This document shows positions 11,535 through 22,888 of a stretch of DNA of 64,000 nt, one piece after another; position 1 is the first letter of the stretch, and the number at the start of each line of letters is the position of its first letter. Under the pieces are notes generated by a model. That model ran no database searches. It was given only the letters and a program-made list of their open reading frames with translations, and had not been told where the DNA came from. This DNA comes from Globomyces pollinis-pini (lineage: Eukaryota; Chytridiomycota; Chytridiomycetes; Rhizophydiales; Globomycetaceae): contig MU621091.1 in the NCBI GenBank assembly GCA_025399215.1, positions 1 through 64,000 of the forward strand. Direction: 5' to 3'. The position numbers were made by a program, and so were the translations under genes.

Positions 11535-13055
11535 TTAATTTAAACTCATTTCAATTTCTTTCATTAAATGTCGATAATCATTTGGAGTTCCATTTTGATA
11601 ATCTACCTTTCCAGGTCTTAATACAGATTGAGAAATTCCTTTATCACTCCATTCTTGTAATTCTACGGATTGTTTTATCAAATCCTTATATACTATCCAT
11701 TCCGTTTGTTGACTAGATACTGGTTGAACATGACTTTTGGTTTGCCAAAATAAAACAATATCATCTTTATGATTCGTAGATTGTAGATGATCAAGTAAAA
11801 CAGCAAATGCTTTGGCAGTAAAATGTCCACATAACCATGGAATAGGTGGATTTGTTATCCATTGAGGGTAATCTCCTTTAATGTTCAATTCCGAATCGTA
11901 TTTTGCTGCTTGTTTACTTATTTCAGTATGACTTCCATAATGACCTACATACTTTTCATCCGTTACCTACGGATTAAAAAATTGCTTTTGATTACAAATT
12001 CCCATTCTTGATGTATGAAATCAACTGCATCTTGGTATAAATCAATCCCAATAAGAGGAGTCAAGAAACCACAGACTTTGGTTATTCCAAACAAAGGTGT
12101 CATAGGTAATACCTTACCAAACATGGATTTGTAAATACCAGTCTTTCGATGTAATGCAGCTAATCCTTTATCAATCGCAACACTAACTAGTTTGAATTTC
12201 AATGATTTGAATGCATCAATTCCCAGTTTTCTTGCCAAACAGATCCCAAGAATGAGACCTGTGGTGGTACATGAAGAGCCAAGTGGTAGTATAAGACGAT
12301 CAGGATCAGGCATTTCTCCATTTTGAATTTGATACGCTAATTCTAATGCACCTTCCATCTGTCCCAATATGCCTTTGGTAAAATAAAATAGATATACCTG
12401 GAATGGATGATCCACCAGGAAAGAAAATACGATCATTAGTTTTGCTGAAATACAATGCTGATATGATTTCTCGGATTGCTGTTCGTTTATGATCCCAAGT
12501 GATCACACCCTGAGGTTTAAATGACAAGACTGACAAGAAATTAAGAGTATTATCCAAATCAGGAAGATCATGCTTAATATATCCCACACGGATGGCTAAT
12601 CCTAACAGAGCTCCAAATAGTACTGTAGATATTGCTTGATTAGACCCTCCACTTCCCATGACATGAAACTGTGCTTTTGGATGTTTTTGTGAATGTAATT
12701 GACATATTGCCAAACTATACTGTAATGCTCGAACCTTGTTTCCACCATACTTTGGACTACATAAATCTTCACGTTTCAAGTAAAATTTGATGTTTAGGGA
12801 AGGGATGGATGCTTTGTGGATAGGTGTGGGGTAATCACCCAGCTTTATCCATGGTACTACCTTTGCTAGTTGAGGGAAGGTCTTGAATAGAATATTGTTT
12901 TGTGTATCTTTTGGATCTAATTCTATTGAACCTATTTGTGGAATGGTAATAGAATTGAATATGTCATTTAGAACTTTGATGATTGTTGATATGAATAAGA
13001 TTATCAATCCAATGATGGTTAAGATCGTAAATCCTAATATTGCCAGGTAATTCAT
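11535..13055 (-). CDS. PLP enzyme of the ACC deaminase/D-cysteine desulfhydrase family, membrane-anchored
   Basis: Fold-type II PLP enzyme. Residues about 1-30 form a hydrophobic anchor (MNYLAILGFTILTIIGLIIL). The catalytic part begins LGDYPTPIHKASIP, then FYLKREDLCSPKYGGNKVRA, where the Lys of GGNK is the expected PLP Schiff base. GSGGSNQA is the substrate/PLP loop, and FFPGGSS and LPLGSSCTTTGLILG form the phosphate-binding part. Introns lie near 12400 and 11965. The last exon runs VTDEKYVGHYGSHTEIS to the stop at 11535. Members deaminate 1-aminocyclopropane-1-carboxylate or desulfhydrate D-cysteine; sequence reading alone cannot choose, and yeast-type members often prefer D-amino acids. The N-terminal anchor is not typical of the soluble bacterial enzymes and suggests ER or mitochondrial membrane attachment. 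Confidence 0.85.
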
Positions 13056-13733
13056 TAATTTTTTTTGAGTAAAATTATAAAGTCATGATGGGTGTCTCAC
13101 AATGAATTCAATCACCCGTTACAACAACAGTTTACTCTCTACATTAATGTATCTTGATTTGTATTGGTGTTATTACCTGTTTTTAAAGTAGTTCTTAGTA
13201 GTTTACACTGTGTTTGAACGTTATTTAAAACTACAATTATCTTTATCCATTATATTACTTTATGCATCAAACTGGAATTGTATCTTTGTCCATTTAATTA
13301 CTATGTATATCTAATGGATTGATATGTGACGCGATCGATGCGATAAATGGAATGTTCAACTACAACTTATTGATGCATTGGTAATAGTAAGAACATCAGC
13401 CAATCTATCTAAGCAAGTCTGGTGATTTACAAGAGTTAAAACAGATGGTGGTCATCTGAGGAATAATTATTTCGGCGCCAGGGGGCTTAGAAGGTGGAAG
13501 AGAGTCAGTAGACAGTCAATGTGCAAGACAATACGGCTAATGAGAGCGGTAATGAAAGCGGGGTGGGATAGAAGTAAGGAAAGAGTAGAATCAACTCTGA
13601 CCTCAGTCCCTCATACTGCGGCCGCACGCTCTGAATGTGAGGCTACAAATCCCCTGCTGATCATATCTTCACATGGTTTTCCATTCAAAACAAAAAATAA
13701 TTCTTCGTATCTTTCAATTTCTTCCTTTTTTAT
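13056..13733. other. divergent promoter region
   Basis: Lies between the PLP enzyme (minus) and the thiolase (plus). About 13470-13640 is noticeably richer in G and C than its surroundings and contains GCGGCCGC. No conserved reading frame is evident; it probably contains thiolase upstream control sequence. Confidence 0.4.
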
Positions 13734-15091
13734 ATGTCTGCAAATCGTCGTGTTGAAAATATTACTGCTCATTTAGCTGGTCATTCCACTTCTGGTGCTG
13801 GACCAAAGCCTGCTCGCGCTCCAAAGAGTCCTGATGATGTCGTTATCGTTAGTGCTTTACGATCTGCCTTGACTAAAGGTGGAAAGGGTGCTTTTAACGA
13901 AACTCATCCAGAATACATTCTTTCCCAAGTACTCAAGGCCACCATTAGTCAAACTGGTATTGATCCAAAGATTGTCAAAGATATCCAAGTTGGAAATGTA
14001 TTGATGCCTGGTGCCGGGGTCACCACTGCTAGAATGGCTGCTCTCTATGCTGGCTTCCCTGAATCTACATCTGCTTGTGCTGTTAACCGTCAATGTTCAT
14101 CTGGTTTGGCTACCTGTGGAAACATTGCTTCTGCTATCAAGGCTGGTTACATGGATTGCGGAATCGGTATGTGGTTAAGTTTATTAATATCTCGTAGGTG
14201 CTGGAGTAGAATCTATGACCATGTACTATGGACCTCAAGCTATGCCTTCCAACTTGAGTGAAGAAATCTTGGATTATGGTCCAGCTGCTGATGTGTACGT
14301 ATTTTTGTTGATTTAATCTCAGATTGATTCCTATGGGAACTACCAGTGAAAATGTTGCTGCTGAATTTGGTGTCACTCGAAAAGAGCAAGATGAATTTGC
14401 ATTCCGATCACATTCATTGGCTGCCAAAGCACAAAAGGAAGGATTATTTAAGGAAGAAATTGTTCCTATCAAGATCGCTGATGGAAAGATGGTGGAAATT
14501 GATGATGGTATTCGTGCAACCACTCTCGAAAAGCTCTCATCCTTGAGAACTGTCTTCAAGAAGGACGGTACCACCACTGCTGGAAATGCATCACAAGTGA
14601 CTGATGGTGCCGCAGCAGGTATTTGCAAGATTGATTTAATCATTAGTTTTGTTAATGAAGAGAAGTTTAGCTGAAAAGCTTGGATTACAAGTTCAAGCCA
14701 GATGGTTAGGCTACGTCAATGTTGGTGTTCCACCAAGGATCATGGGTATCGGCCCTGCTTTCGCCATCCCAGCCGTACTTGAGCAAGTAGGTCTCAACAT
14801 CAGTGATATCGGTGTTTGGGAAATCAATGAAGCTTTTGCTTCCCAAGCTGTTTACTGTGTCAAACATTTGGGTATTGATGTCAACAAAGTCAACCCTAAA
14901 GGAGGTGCTATTGCTTTCGGTCATCCTATGGGAGCTACTGGTGCACGTCAAATTGCCACCTTACTCCCAGAACTTCGTCGTAAGAAGGAGCGTTATGGAG
15001 TTATTTCTATGTGTGTTGGTAATTTTATTTTTATTTTTAAACGTTAGGTATTGGTATGGGTGTTGCTGCCGTTGTCGAAAACGAACTTTAA
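13734..15091 (+). CDS. POT1: peroxisomal 3-ketoacyl-CoA thiolase
   Basis: Catalyses the last step of beta-oxidation, cleaving 3-ketoacyl-CoA with CoA. Residues 6-14 are RVENITAHL, a perfect PTS2 peroxisome signal (R-V-x5-H-L). The core shows VVIVSALRSALTKGGKGAF, NRQCSSGLA with the acylated Cys, and AGVESMTMYYGPQA. Later motifs are NEAFASQA, then NPKGGAIAFGHPMGATGAR with the catalytic His, and SMCVGIGMGVAAVVE, where the second Cys sits just before the last intron. Four introns of about 27-31 nt interrupt it. About 410 residues, normal for the family. No PTS1 is present; the protein ends VVENEL. Very secure. Confidence 0.95.
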
Positions 15092-15668
15092 AACATCTCT
15101 TATAAACCTTCTATTAATGCATCACTTTTTACACGTCTATCTTAGGTTTACTCTTGAGCACAAAGCCACACATTCAATTTGCATTTAAAATGTACTTCAG
15201 TAGCATAGATAATTTTCCAAAGGTGTGGATAGCAGTAATTTATTGGAGACAAATAATTCTGGTCAACAATCGGAACAGATCACTGAATAATAGATTGTGA
15301 GTTTGAATGATTGGTGACTTTCCATACCAGATTGATGATCGAATGGACTAAATTGGGTGGATCCAAATGATCTGCCATCCTTTGCTATATGTATACTGTT
15401 CTGTATGATTCCTATTCTTTTCTATTTACTTGTAGCAACATGAGTAGCTCTGTCTATACATATATCCTCAAATTAAATTTCATATGATATCTAGGATTGA
15501 ATACTGACGTCCTCTTAGATGGATATTTTTAGATTACTAACTCATAGCTGGATTAGGTTATTATAGTTCTCAACCAATCCACATTTGGCCTGTGTAACAT
15601 TGAGTTTAACCAAAAAACAATATTTTGAGGTTTTCGTCAAAGCTAACGATCCACTCAGAATTCACTTC
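15092..15668. other. intergenic region upstream of the UNC93-like gene
   Basis: AT-rich, no convincing exon. The in-frame sequence upstream of the chosen ATG at 15669 has no earlier ATG, only a TTG at 15585, so the downstream ATG is preferred. No repeat or RNA gene seen. Confidence 0.4.
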
Positions 15669-17103
15669 ATGAGCAACGAATTAGATAAAAGCAACCCAAC
15701 AACAATGCTGCTAACATCGGATGATCAGAATCTTCGTCAACGAACTGATTGTCCTTCTACTCAACCCTCTTCTATCACAATTGAAGCGGACGAAACTACT
15801 ACACCGCTGATGGACAATAAATTTAAATCAAATGCTTATATGCAGGTGATACTAGTGGGAATGATATGTTTCTGCTGCCCTGGAATGTTCAATGCACTTT
15901 CTGGAATGGGAGGCGGAGGCCAAGTAGACCCTACCATAGCGAATCAAGCAAATGCTGCTCTCTACGCTTGTTTTGCAGTCTTTAGCTTCTTTGCATCGTC
16001 ATTCCACAACGCTTTAGGACCTCGACTTTGTCTTTGCTTAGGTGGTTTAACCTATGCATTATATTCTGGAGCATTACTTAACTACAACATCAATGCTACA
16101 GGATCTTTGGTAATCGTAGCGGGTGCTATTTTGGGAATTGGTGCGGCATTGTTGTGGACTGCACAAGGTGCCATTATGCTCTCATATCCAACAGAAAATG
16201 AAAAAGGGAAATATATAGCAACATTCTGGATAATTTTCAATTTAGGAGGAGTACTGGGTGGTTTTATTCCTTTTTCAATCAATTTCAATTCTAGCGCTTC
16301 TTCAGTTAACAATGCAACTTACATAGCCTTCACTATCTTAATGTTAATGGGATCGGTGTATGCATTGTTTATCCGTAGCCCTTCGACCATTTACAAATCA
16401 GATGGATCAAAAGTGATTTATCCAGAACCAGTTAGCACCATGGTGGAATTGGGACGATTTAAAGAGGCTTTAATGGATAGAAATATTTTGTTTCTATTAC
16501 CATCCTTTATTGCTTCCAATTTCTTCTATGCATATCAATTCAATAGCGTGAATGGATCATTGTTTAATATTCGCACAAGAGGTATTTTATATCACTTTTG
16601 ATTGCTTTATAGGGTTGAACAATGTATACTATTGGGCCATGCAAATGATAGGAGCTTTTGTATTTGGGAAATTTGTTTTGGATAAACCTAATGTATCTAG
16701 ACAAATGCGAGGCTATTTCGGGCTTTTTATAATTGCAACTATTTCTACAATTACTTGGGACATGGGTACTTATTTACAATTTACAATGTCACCGGATCAT
16801 TCAATTGACTTCACTGACTCACGTAAAGCGTTATTCCCAACGTTAGTTTACTGTTTGTATGGTTTATTAGATGCGATTTATCAAAATTATATTTATTGGC
16901 TCATTGGTTCTCTGTCCAATGATTCCAGTGTGATTGCTAGATATGTTGGCGCTTATAAAGCTTTTCAAAGTGCTGGAGGTGCGATGGCTTGGCAATTGGA
17001 TGCGGTTGGAACCAGTTACAATATTCAAGTGTTGGTTAGTTGGGGTTTGATGTTAATATCTCTGCCTTTCATGTATGTAACGGCGCGAAAATTAGAACGT
17101 TAA
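15669..17103 (+). CDS. UNC93-like (DUF895) MFS membrane protein
   Basis: Polytopic membrane protein, about 467 residues after removal of a 31-nt intron (16581-16611). The soluble N terminus (MSNELDKSNPTTMLLTSDD..) is polar. The first span carries QVILVGMICFCCPGMFNALS, and the following GMGGGGQVDPTIANQANAAL is characteristic of fungal and plant UNC93-like proteins. Further spans include GPRLCLCLGGLTYALYSG and GAALLWTAQGAIMLSYPTE, the latter highly conserved in the family (LWTAQG). The last spans end FMYVTARKLER. Family members are MFS-like, but no transport substrate is established for the fungal ones. About 11-12 spans are likely. Confidence 0.85.
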
Positions 17104-17400
17104 TATTACTTTGATTTTGAATAAAAGGCCTATTACTCCTAATTGATTGATTACATATTTAAATATCAAAGTGCTGATGTGTATTCTATAGTAATTTGGG
17201 ACACTATCAGTATTACCGTGGATAGTACGACGCTTACGTCAGTAGTAATACTTAGGGTTAGGTATATCAACTAATGAGCAAATGATTTCTCGGTTTCGAA
17301 ATGCTTGGAACGTTGCACAATTAGCTTGAAGGGTAAACAAACACCTTTGTTTCAGTCAGTTTTAGTTTAAAAAGCAAATTGGTGAGTAGTAAATAGTTCA
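17104..17400. other. intergenic region upstream of OMA1
   Basis: Ordinary AT-rich spacer. No exon, RNA or repeat seen. Confidence 0.4.
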
Positions 17401-18809
17401 ATGTTTTTCACAAGTGTATTGAATTCATTGACTAGAAATGCTCAAGTTCAACTAGGATACAGGAAACTGAACATCTACTCATTCAATAAAGTCAATTTCA
17501 ATGCGCTGTGGAAAAGAAATCGTCATTTCAAATCAAAAGCTCATCAAAGAATTCATGAACATTTACACGATCATTTTCATAATCATTTTAAAAACAATAT
17601 GGTAGATGGAAAGTATAAGTATAGTAAACAGATTGAACCTTGGTTGGATTCGTTGCACCTTTTTTCAAATCCAAATCCAAAACCGTTCAAGTTCTTATTA
17701 ACTGGTATTATATGGAATTTACTAAATAGTTAGCAATAAGTCTCATTTGCATTGTTGTATTAGCTTATATTGGTTACTATTTGGAAAAAGCACCTGTAAC
17801 AGGAAGACTTAGATACATGAATATTGATCCGAAAGTGGAATTCAATTTGGGAATAGATGAATTACATGAGTACATAGAATCATTTAGAGATTGTATTGTA
17901 CCTAAAAATCATTCGAGGTATAGAACGGTGGATAGAATTGCAAAGGAGTTAATTAAAGGTTCATATTTAAATCGCTCAATGTCTCAGAAACAGATTTACA
18001 GCATCTTCATTGGGAAATTTATGTTATAGATGATGATAGAATTGCAAATGCGTTTGTGATGCCAAGTATTCAGCAATTAAACTTAACGAATAGGTATCAA
18101 TCCTAGCAGTACTAACAATTAGACGGAAAGATTTTTGTATTTTCGGGAATATTTCAAAGTACCTGTACAGATGAAGGAATTGCTGCACTGCTGTCACATG
18201 AAGTACAACTACACTAAGCTGATATCTAGATTGGACACGTCATCGCTAGGCATTCTGCAGAGAGGCATTCCTGGTATCAGTTGATGGATACGACACTATA
18301 TCCGGTCACATTTATCTTGGGATTGACATTCGCAGATGAATTTTTTCAATGGCTGGCTACGGAATTGGTCTCGATCTCTGTTGTTACTTTTGGCATCCTT
18401 GTAATTTCAAACAAGTTATTTTACCATAGTTACCTTTATCTAGAGATCAAGAATTAGAGGCTGACCATATAGGTGATATATATCCACTAATTTTTAGGAA
18501 TGATGTTGCTGTCAAAAGCATGTTATGATCCGAAAGAAGCCATCGAATTTCATAAGCGTTTAGGAGAAACAGAAGACCCAGAGGACAACATTGAATACCT
18601 CAACACTCATCCTTTAGCAAGTATGTTCTACTTTTCATTAATGGTATTCAGAGACAAGAATAGACAAACTTGAACATGCGATGCCACGTGCAAAACATTT
18701 ATGGAGTAATTCAAAGTGCGATAAGGTATCATGACCATATTTCTAATATGGTTAGATGTGGACTCTTAAACGGATGTTTGATAAAGTTACAAATTATCGA
18801 TTTTTCTAG
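17401..18809 (+). CDS. OMA1: OMA1-type mitochondrial M48 metalloprotease
   Basis: Inner-membrane zinc protease that cleaves stress substrates in mitochondrial quality control. The N terminus (MFFTSVLNSLTRNAQVQLGY) is a plausible presequence. A His-rich stretch (HQRIHEHLHDHFHNHFKNN) precedes a membrane segment (SLICIVVLAYIGYYLEKAPV). The domain start has RLRYMNIDP. The core is NAFVMP, then KIFVFSGIF and EGIAALLSHE. A short intron splits the active site, and splicing gives HEIGHVIARHSAER (HExxH). A hydrophobic region follows, then RDQELEADHIGMMLLSKACY with the third ligand Glu (ExEAD). The last exons encode HPLAKTRIDKLEHAMPRAKH and end TNYRFF, stop at 18807-18809. The family call is secure; a few exon edges are approximate. 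Confidence 0.9.
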
Positions 18810-19047
18810 TAATCCACTAAACATTTGAAATTTGATTAATATACTAAGTGTGTTATACCAAGATCTCTCTGGTTACGCTTGTGTATATTTTTGTTACTGG
18901 GAAGATGCGCTTATTAGTCACCCTAATTTTGAATGAGATACATAATCAACCATAGAAATACTATACTAATATTCTTGGTAATACTATCCCCAGAAATATC
19001 AATGGGATTTCTGTTTTACAACATTTGCTTACCTTTTCCTTTTCAAC

Positions 19048-19429
19048 ATGATCAAAGACACTGGTAACCAGGAAGACCCAGAGGAGTGGACAACAGAAAC
19101 AGTACCCATCTGAATCAGATTAAGTCTTAGGCAAACATCCTTTTCGACATGGGGCATGTAGATTTGAATCGAACAGCAGAAGAATGCTTTTTAAAGGATA
19201 TCAATACAAAAAAACCAATCTTGCAAATAGGTAGCCAGACATTTAGTGGTCAAATTCATCAGAATATTGGTTCAATATTCTTTTTTGATGGTATTTATTC
19301 AGATATAGTTTTATTTTAGATGAATTCCAACAATCTCATCGAATCAACCGAGTAGTGAAGTTCAGAAAGGATAAAACAGATGATACCAATGAAACTACTG
19401 CTGGTGGTGCTGCTACTTCCAGTACATGA
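19048..19429 (+). CDS. TFIIIC small subunit (Tfc7/GTF3C6-like triple-barrel domain)
   Basis: RNA polymerase III factor subunit, recognised after splicing three exons. Exon 1 is MIKDTGNQEDPEEWTTET. A 29-nt intron (GTACCCATC..CTTAG) leads to ANILFDMGHVDLNRTAEECF and LKDINTKKPILQIGSQTFSG, then IHQNIGSIFFFD. A second intron leads to DEFQQSHRINRVVKFRK and a Thr/Ala tail, stop at 19427-19429. The KPxLQIxxxxFxGxxxxxxGTxxxFE-type pattern is the hallmark of the TFIIIC subunit 6 domain. About 108 residues, a minimal version. No long open frame exists here, so it would be easy to miss. Confidence 0.75.
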
Positions 19430-19617
19430 ATGATATTTGGTCAATAGCTAACTAATAAATTATACAAACTTGGTAATGATTTCATTTCATTACAATCCAT
19501 AATCCAGATACTGAGTACAAATTGCGTTGCTTTTTCATTAATCGGGTGGTCCGTTCCGATGCATTCCTTGCTTTAAAACTCTTAATTTTTTTTAATTTAT
19601 TTAAACATTGAACTAGA

Positions 19618-20669
19618 ATGACGTTGAGACTAAGTCGATCGATTCAAAACCTTAGGGAAAGTATGGGTAGATTGTTTTCATCCTCAAGTAACTCTACATC
19701 AATTCCCGAAGTAACGGTGGATTCAACTGCACATCATATCGTTTTTACAACGGAAGATGATTGTTTGTCTTGTCCAAATCCTTGCGAATCCCATGAACAA
19801 TTACCCGGTACTCTTTCTTATTTTTAATTTGTATTTAAGGTTATTTACAGAAAAAGATTGATACTTCAAACTTGTACAACTCATTTAAACCTTATACACA
19901 ACATTTGATTTTAAAAGGTGGAACAGGAAGCACTTGGCTACAAAGTATTGAAGAATCTAAAGATTCATATTTTGAAAAAGCAGATGCAATTCTGTCGAAA
20001 TCAACTTCTGGAAGAATACTCTTGACTGCATATGAGGATGAATCGCAATATACAAACCCAACTCCTATCGATGATACAAGTGGTTTGTCAGAGGATTCTC
20101 AGACCGAAAGCAGTTCACCAGAGAATTCTCAAAAAGACACTTCAACTTCTGCAATATTATTCCCAAAAGGTACTTCAAACATCTTATAATGAAAGGATTG
20201 TATTTCCCAAAGTTAAACTATGAAGAAGTGGAACAATTAGCTAATTGGATTATTGATCCGTCCACAGAATGTCCGGTTGAATCTGTCCCAGTTACATCAA
20301 AGGCGTACATTTTGGTTTGTACCCATAAGCGTCGGGACAAAAGATGCGGTGTTGCTGGGCCAATGCTTGTGAAAGAATTTAGCAAAGAAGCTGATAATTT
20401 GGGAATGAAAGATTCCATTAGTTTATTTGGAGTTTCCCACTTTGGAGGTAAGTCCTTTCACTAACTATCAAGGCCACAAATTTGCTGGTAATATCATAGT
20501 ATATCACCAAGATAAGCGAGGAGTATGGGTTGGAGATTGGTATGGACGAATTAAAACTTGTCATGCTAAACCAGTTTTGCAATGTGCCATCAAAGATGAA
20601 AAGGTGATCCAAGATTTATGGAGAGGTCGTATGAACGCTGATAAATCAGATCCTGGATTAGATTGGTAG
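19618..20669 (+). CDS. Apd1/Aim32-like sucrase-ferredoxin family protein (thioredoxin-like 2Fe-2S)
   Basis: Thioredoxin-like ferredoxin of the Suc_Fer-like family, which binds a 2Fe-2S cluster with Cys and His ligands. An early CLSCPNPCESHEQLP segment matches the N-terminal Cys-containing half. The second half has YILVCTHKRRDKRCGVAGPM (C-x8-C), then SHFGGHKFAGNIIVYHQDKR after a short intron; the HxGGHKFAGN block is diagnostic. The protein ends GLDW, matching the C-terminal tripeptide rule for clients of the cytosolic iron-sulfur assembly targeting complex. The N terminus (MTLRLSRSIQNLRESMGRLF) looks like a mitochondrial presequence, so location is ambiguous between Apd1 (cytosol) and Aim32 (mitochondria). 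The middle holds a Ser/Thr/Glu-rich insert (about 20035-20155). Introns near 19810, 20170 and 20450. Confidence 0.85.
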
Positions 20670-20806
20670 ATAAATGGCATTGGTACCTCTTATTACTTGC
20701 CATTTTTCACATAATAAAGATCCATTGTTTTACTAATAATTGTCTACCATTGTCCCATTGTTGATCACTGTTTATAAAATTATTCAAATATTCATCTAAA
20801 TATCAA

Positions 20807-21019
20807 ATGGCAAATAGCATTCAAACTCCACTGAACAATTTAACACGTCAAATTGGTGGAATTGGAAATTGGATGTACTCAACCGTATCATCAAGAATAT
20901 CTCCAAGTCATTCAAAACCTATCAAGCAAACAAGGCAAAAAACTATTGACATCCCAACTGAATCAATCAAATGTAGTTACGATACTACTGTGGAATCGTT
21001 ACGACAACGACGTAGATAG
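20807..21019 (+). CDS. small basic ORF, unassigned; possibly a 5' exon of the next gene
   Basis: Open frame of 70 codons from a good ATG: MANSIQTPLNNLTRQIGGIG, then a Ser/Lys/Arg-rich part, ending VESLRQRRR. No family is recognised. Several GT donors near 20990-21010 with an AG acceptor at about 21043 could splice it to the F-box gene 40 bp downstream, giving that protein a longer N terminus. I cannot decide between a separate gene and an exon. Confidence 0.4.
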   Translation: MANSIQTPLNNLTRQIGGIGNWMYSTVSSRISPSHSKPIKQTRQKTIDIPTESIKCSYDTTVESLRQRRR

Positions 21020-21061
21020 GTTATCAAATAAAATTCCAATAAGCAAATTGTACGGAGTCTG

Positions 21062-22761
21062 ATGAGCAGCATTAAAAACTATTTTGAATTAAATTTATCG
21101 TTATCTGTCCTGTCGTTATCTGTTCTGTGTGAAACACAGAATCATTCGGAAATTAAACCTCAATTTCTCTACTTTCCAATGATAAACTCCAAATTGAACC
21201 ATCTTTGGAGCAAGACTAAGAGTTTGATTCCCTTTATGACCACGAACGTTGATGATTTTGCAGTTATCCCCATCTTGCTTCTTGGGATGAGTGTGAAAGT
21301 CAACAAGAACTGTCTAAGAGTAATGCAAATACCGGAGATAATGCTGATTATAATTTCCTATCTGGACAAGGCTGATTTAGCTACTCTAGCTAGGTTGTCT
21401 AAGCTCTGGATGTCTTTGACTGCACCAACGGTATTGAACGCGTTTTATAACATTTAGATTTATCAGCATATCTGTTTTCATGGGATTGACGATGATTCTA
21501 AATGGTGGAAGTTGAAGTGTACATTAAACCCTCATGATTCATTTGAAAGGCAATGGTTAACAAGCTCAAAGGTTATGTACCTCAAACGTTACTTTCATTA
21601 CTGTTGGAAAAATGGTCTCAATTCCAGCATTCATCTAGCCTTGGAAGACTTTCATGCATTAACGTCACCAGATATTCAAAAGAAAAAACGTCAATCTGGT
21701 TGTACAAACCTAAACTGTCAATTCGTCAAACATTCTGCACGTAATTCCCTACACAGAACTATGATGATACCTGCAAATTATGATCCTGAATTACACAGAT
21801 TTCAAGGAGCAGCATATTATTCTATTAAGCAAAGACTCTCAGAATCACCCCTATATCAAAAATATTCATTGGGTCAGAAGGCATGTCTTCAGATCCCGAG
21901 ACATCCTTCCAAACATTCATGGGATATGGAAAGGACCAGGATATTCGGAACACACGCCCCATTTATACGGTCTTTAGTATTCAGTGCGGTAAGATAGTTT
22001 ATTTTATTGAACATCAGTTAACGATTGACAATGATAGCTTAACAAAAATACTCAAGAATGCAAAAAATCTATCACATTTATCCATAGCAGATTGTCCATT
22101 CATTACTGATACATCCATCAAAGAATGTGTTCATTTTATTGGTACACAATTGATACAAGTTGAACTCTCCAAATTAGCCATCACCGACAGCTCGATGCAC
22201 TCAATCGCTAGAAACTGTCCTAATATCAATTTTTTGAATTTGGCAGAATGCTTTCGAATCACCGATTATGGAATTCGGGATGTATTAATAATGTGCCCGT
22301 TCTTAAAATCGCTTTCGATTTGTAGACTTGGTTACGGATGCGGGTATGCCGTTACTGATAAAATTGGAGGATATATCCAATCTTTTGGGAGCTCTTTAGC
22401 ATATGTTTCAATCGCTGGTTGCGAAGTTGGATCGCATACAGTTAAATCAATGATATCATCATGTCCAAAGGTATATTTGAGTTTCTAAAACGTATTAGAT
22501 AACACATTGGGAAGTAAGCCTTAATCAAATTGGCACACACGTATCTATGATATTGATGCAAATCATCAATGATTGGATGTCGAACAAATTCTTGGTAATA
22601 ATTCACTGCAATTAACCAAATATTAGTCAATTAAACTGATTAACCAGCATAAAATGTCCTTGTCTTATGGGAAAACCAAGAAGCTGACAATTGTTTGCAA
22701 CAACAAAGAGTCAGTGACTCAGCACTTTCAATATCTTGAATCAAATAAGTTGAACCAATAA
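21062..22761 (+). CDS. F-box and leucine-rich-repeat protein (SCF substrate receptor, Amn1/FBXL-like)
   Basis: Likely substrate receptor of an SCF ubiquitin ligase. The F-box lies at MQIPEIMLIIISYLDKADLA through LARLSKLWMSLTAPT. A 27-nt intron (GTATTGAACG..) removes a stop and joins IYQHICFHGIDDDSKWW. The middle part has HDSFERQWLTSSKVMYLKRY. After a second short intron, LRRs of the Cys-containing (AMN1/FBXL) type follow: LSHLSIADCPFITDTSI, INFLNLAECFRITDYGIRDV, LAYVSIAGCEVGSHTVKSM. Two more introns (near 22470 and 22601) extend the protein to a stop at 22759-22761 (ending YLESNKLNQ). The 5' limit is uncertain. Substrate unknown. Confidence 0.7.
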
Positions 22762-22888
22762 ATGCAGTTTGTATTATTATTATCATTTGCGATAATTTGA
22801 TGATGCGTATTAAAATTTTCAAGACACGCTCAGAATGATGTCACCTTTAATTTGTAAAATCAATTATTCTTATCTTTTTTAGTAATTT

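Noticed and set aside
13519..13776. 85-codon frame overlapping the thiolase start
   Set aside because: Out of frame with the thiolase, begins in its promoter and has no recognisable content.
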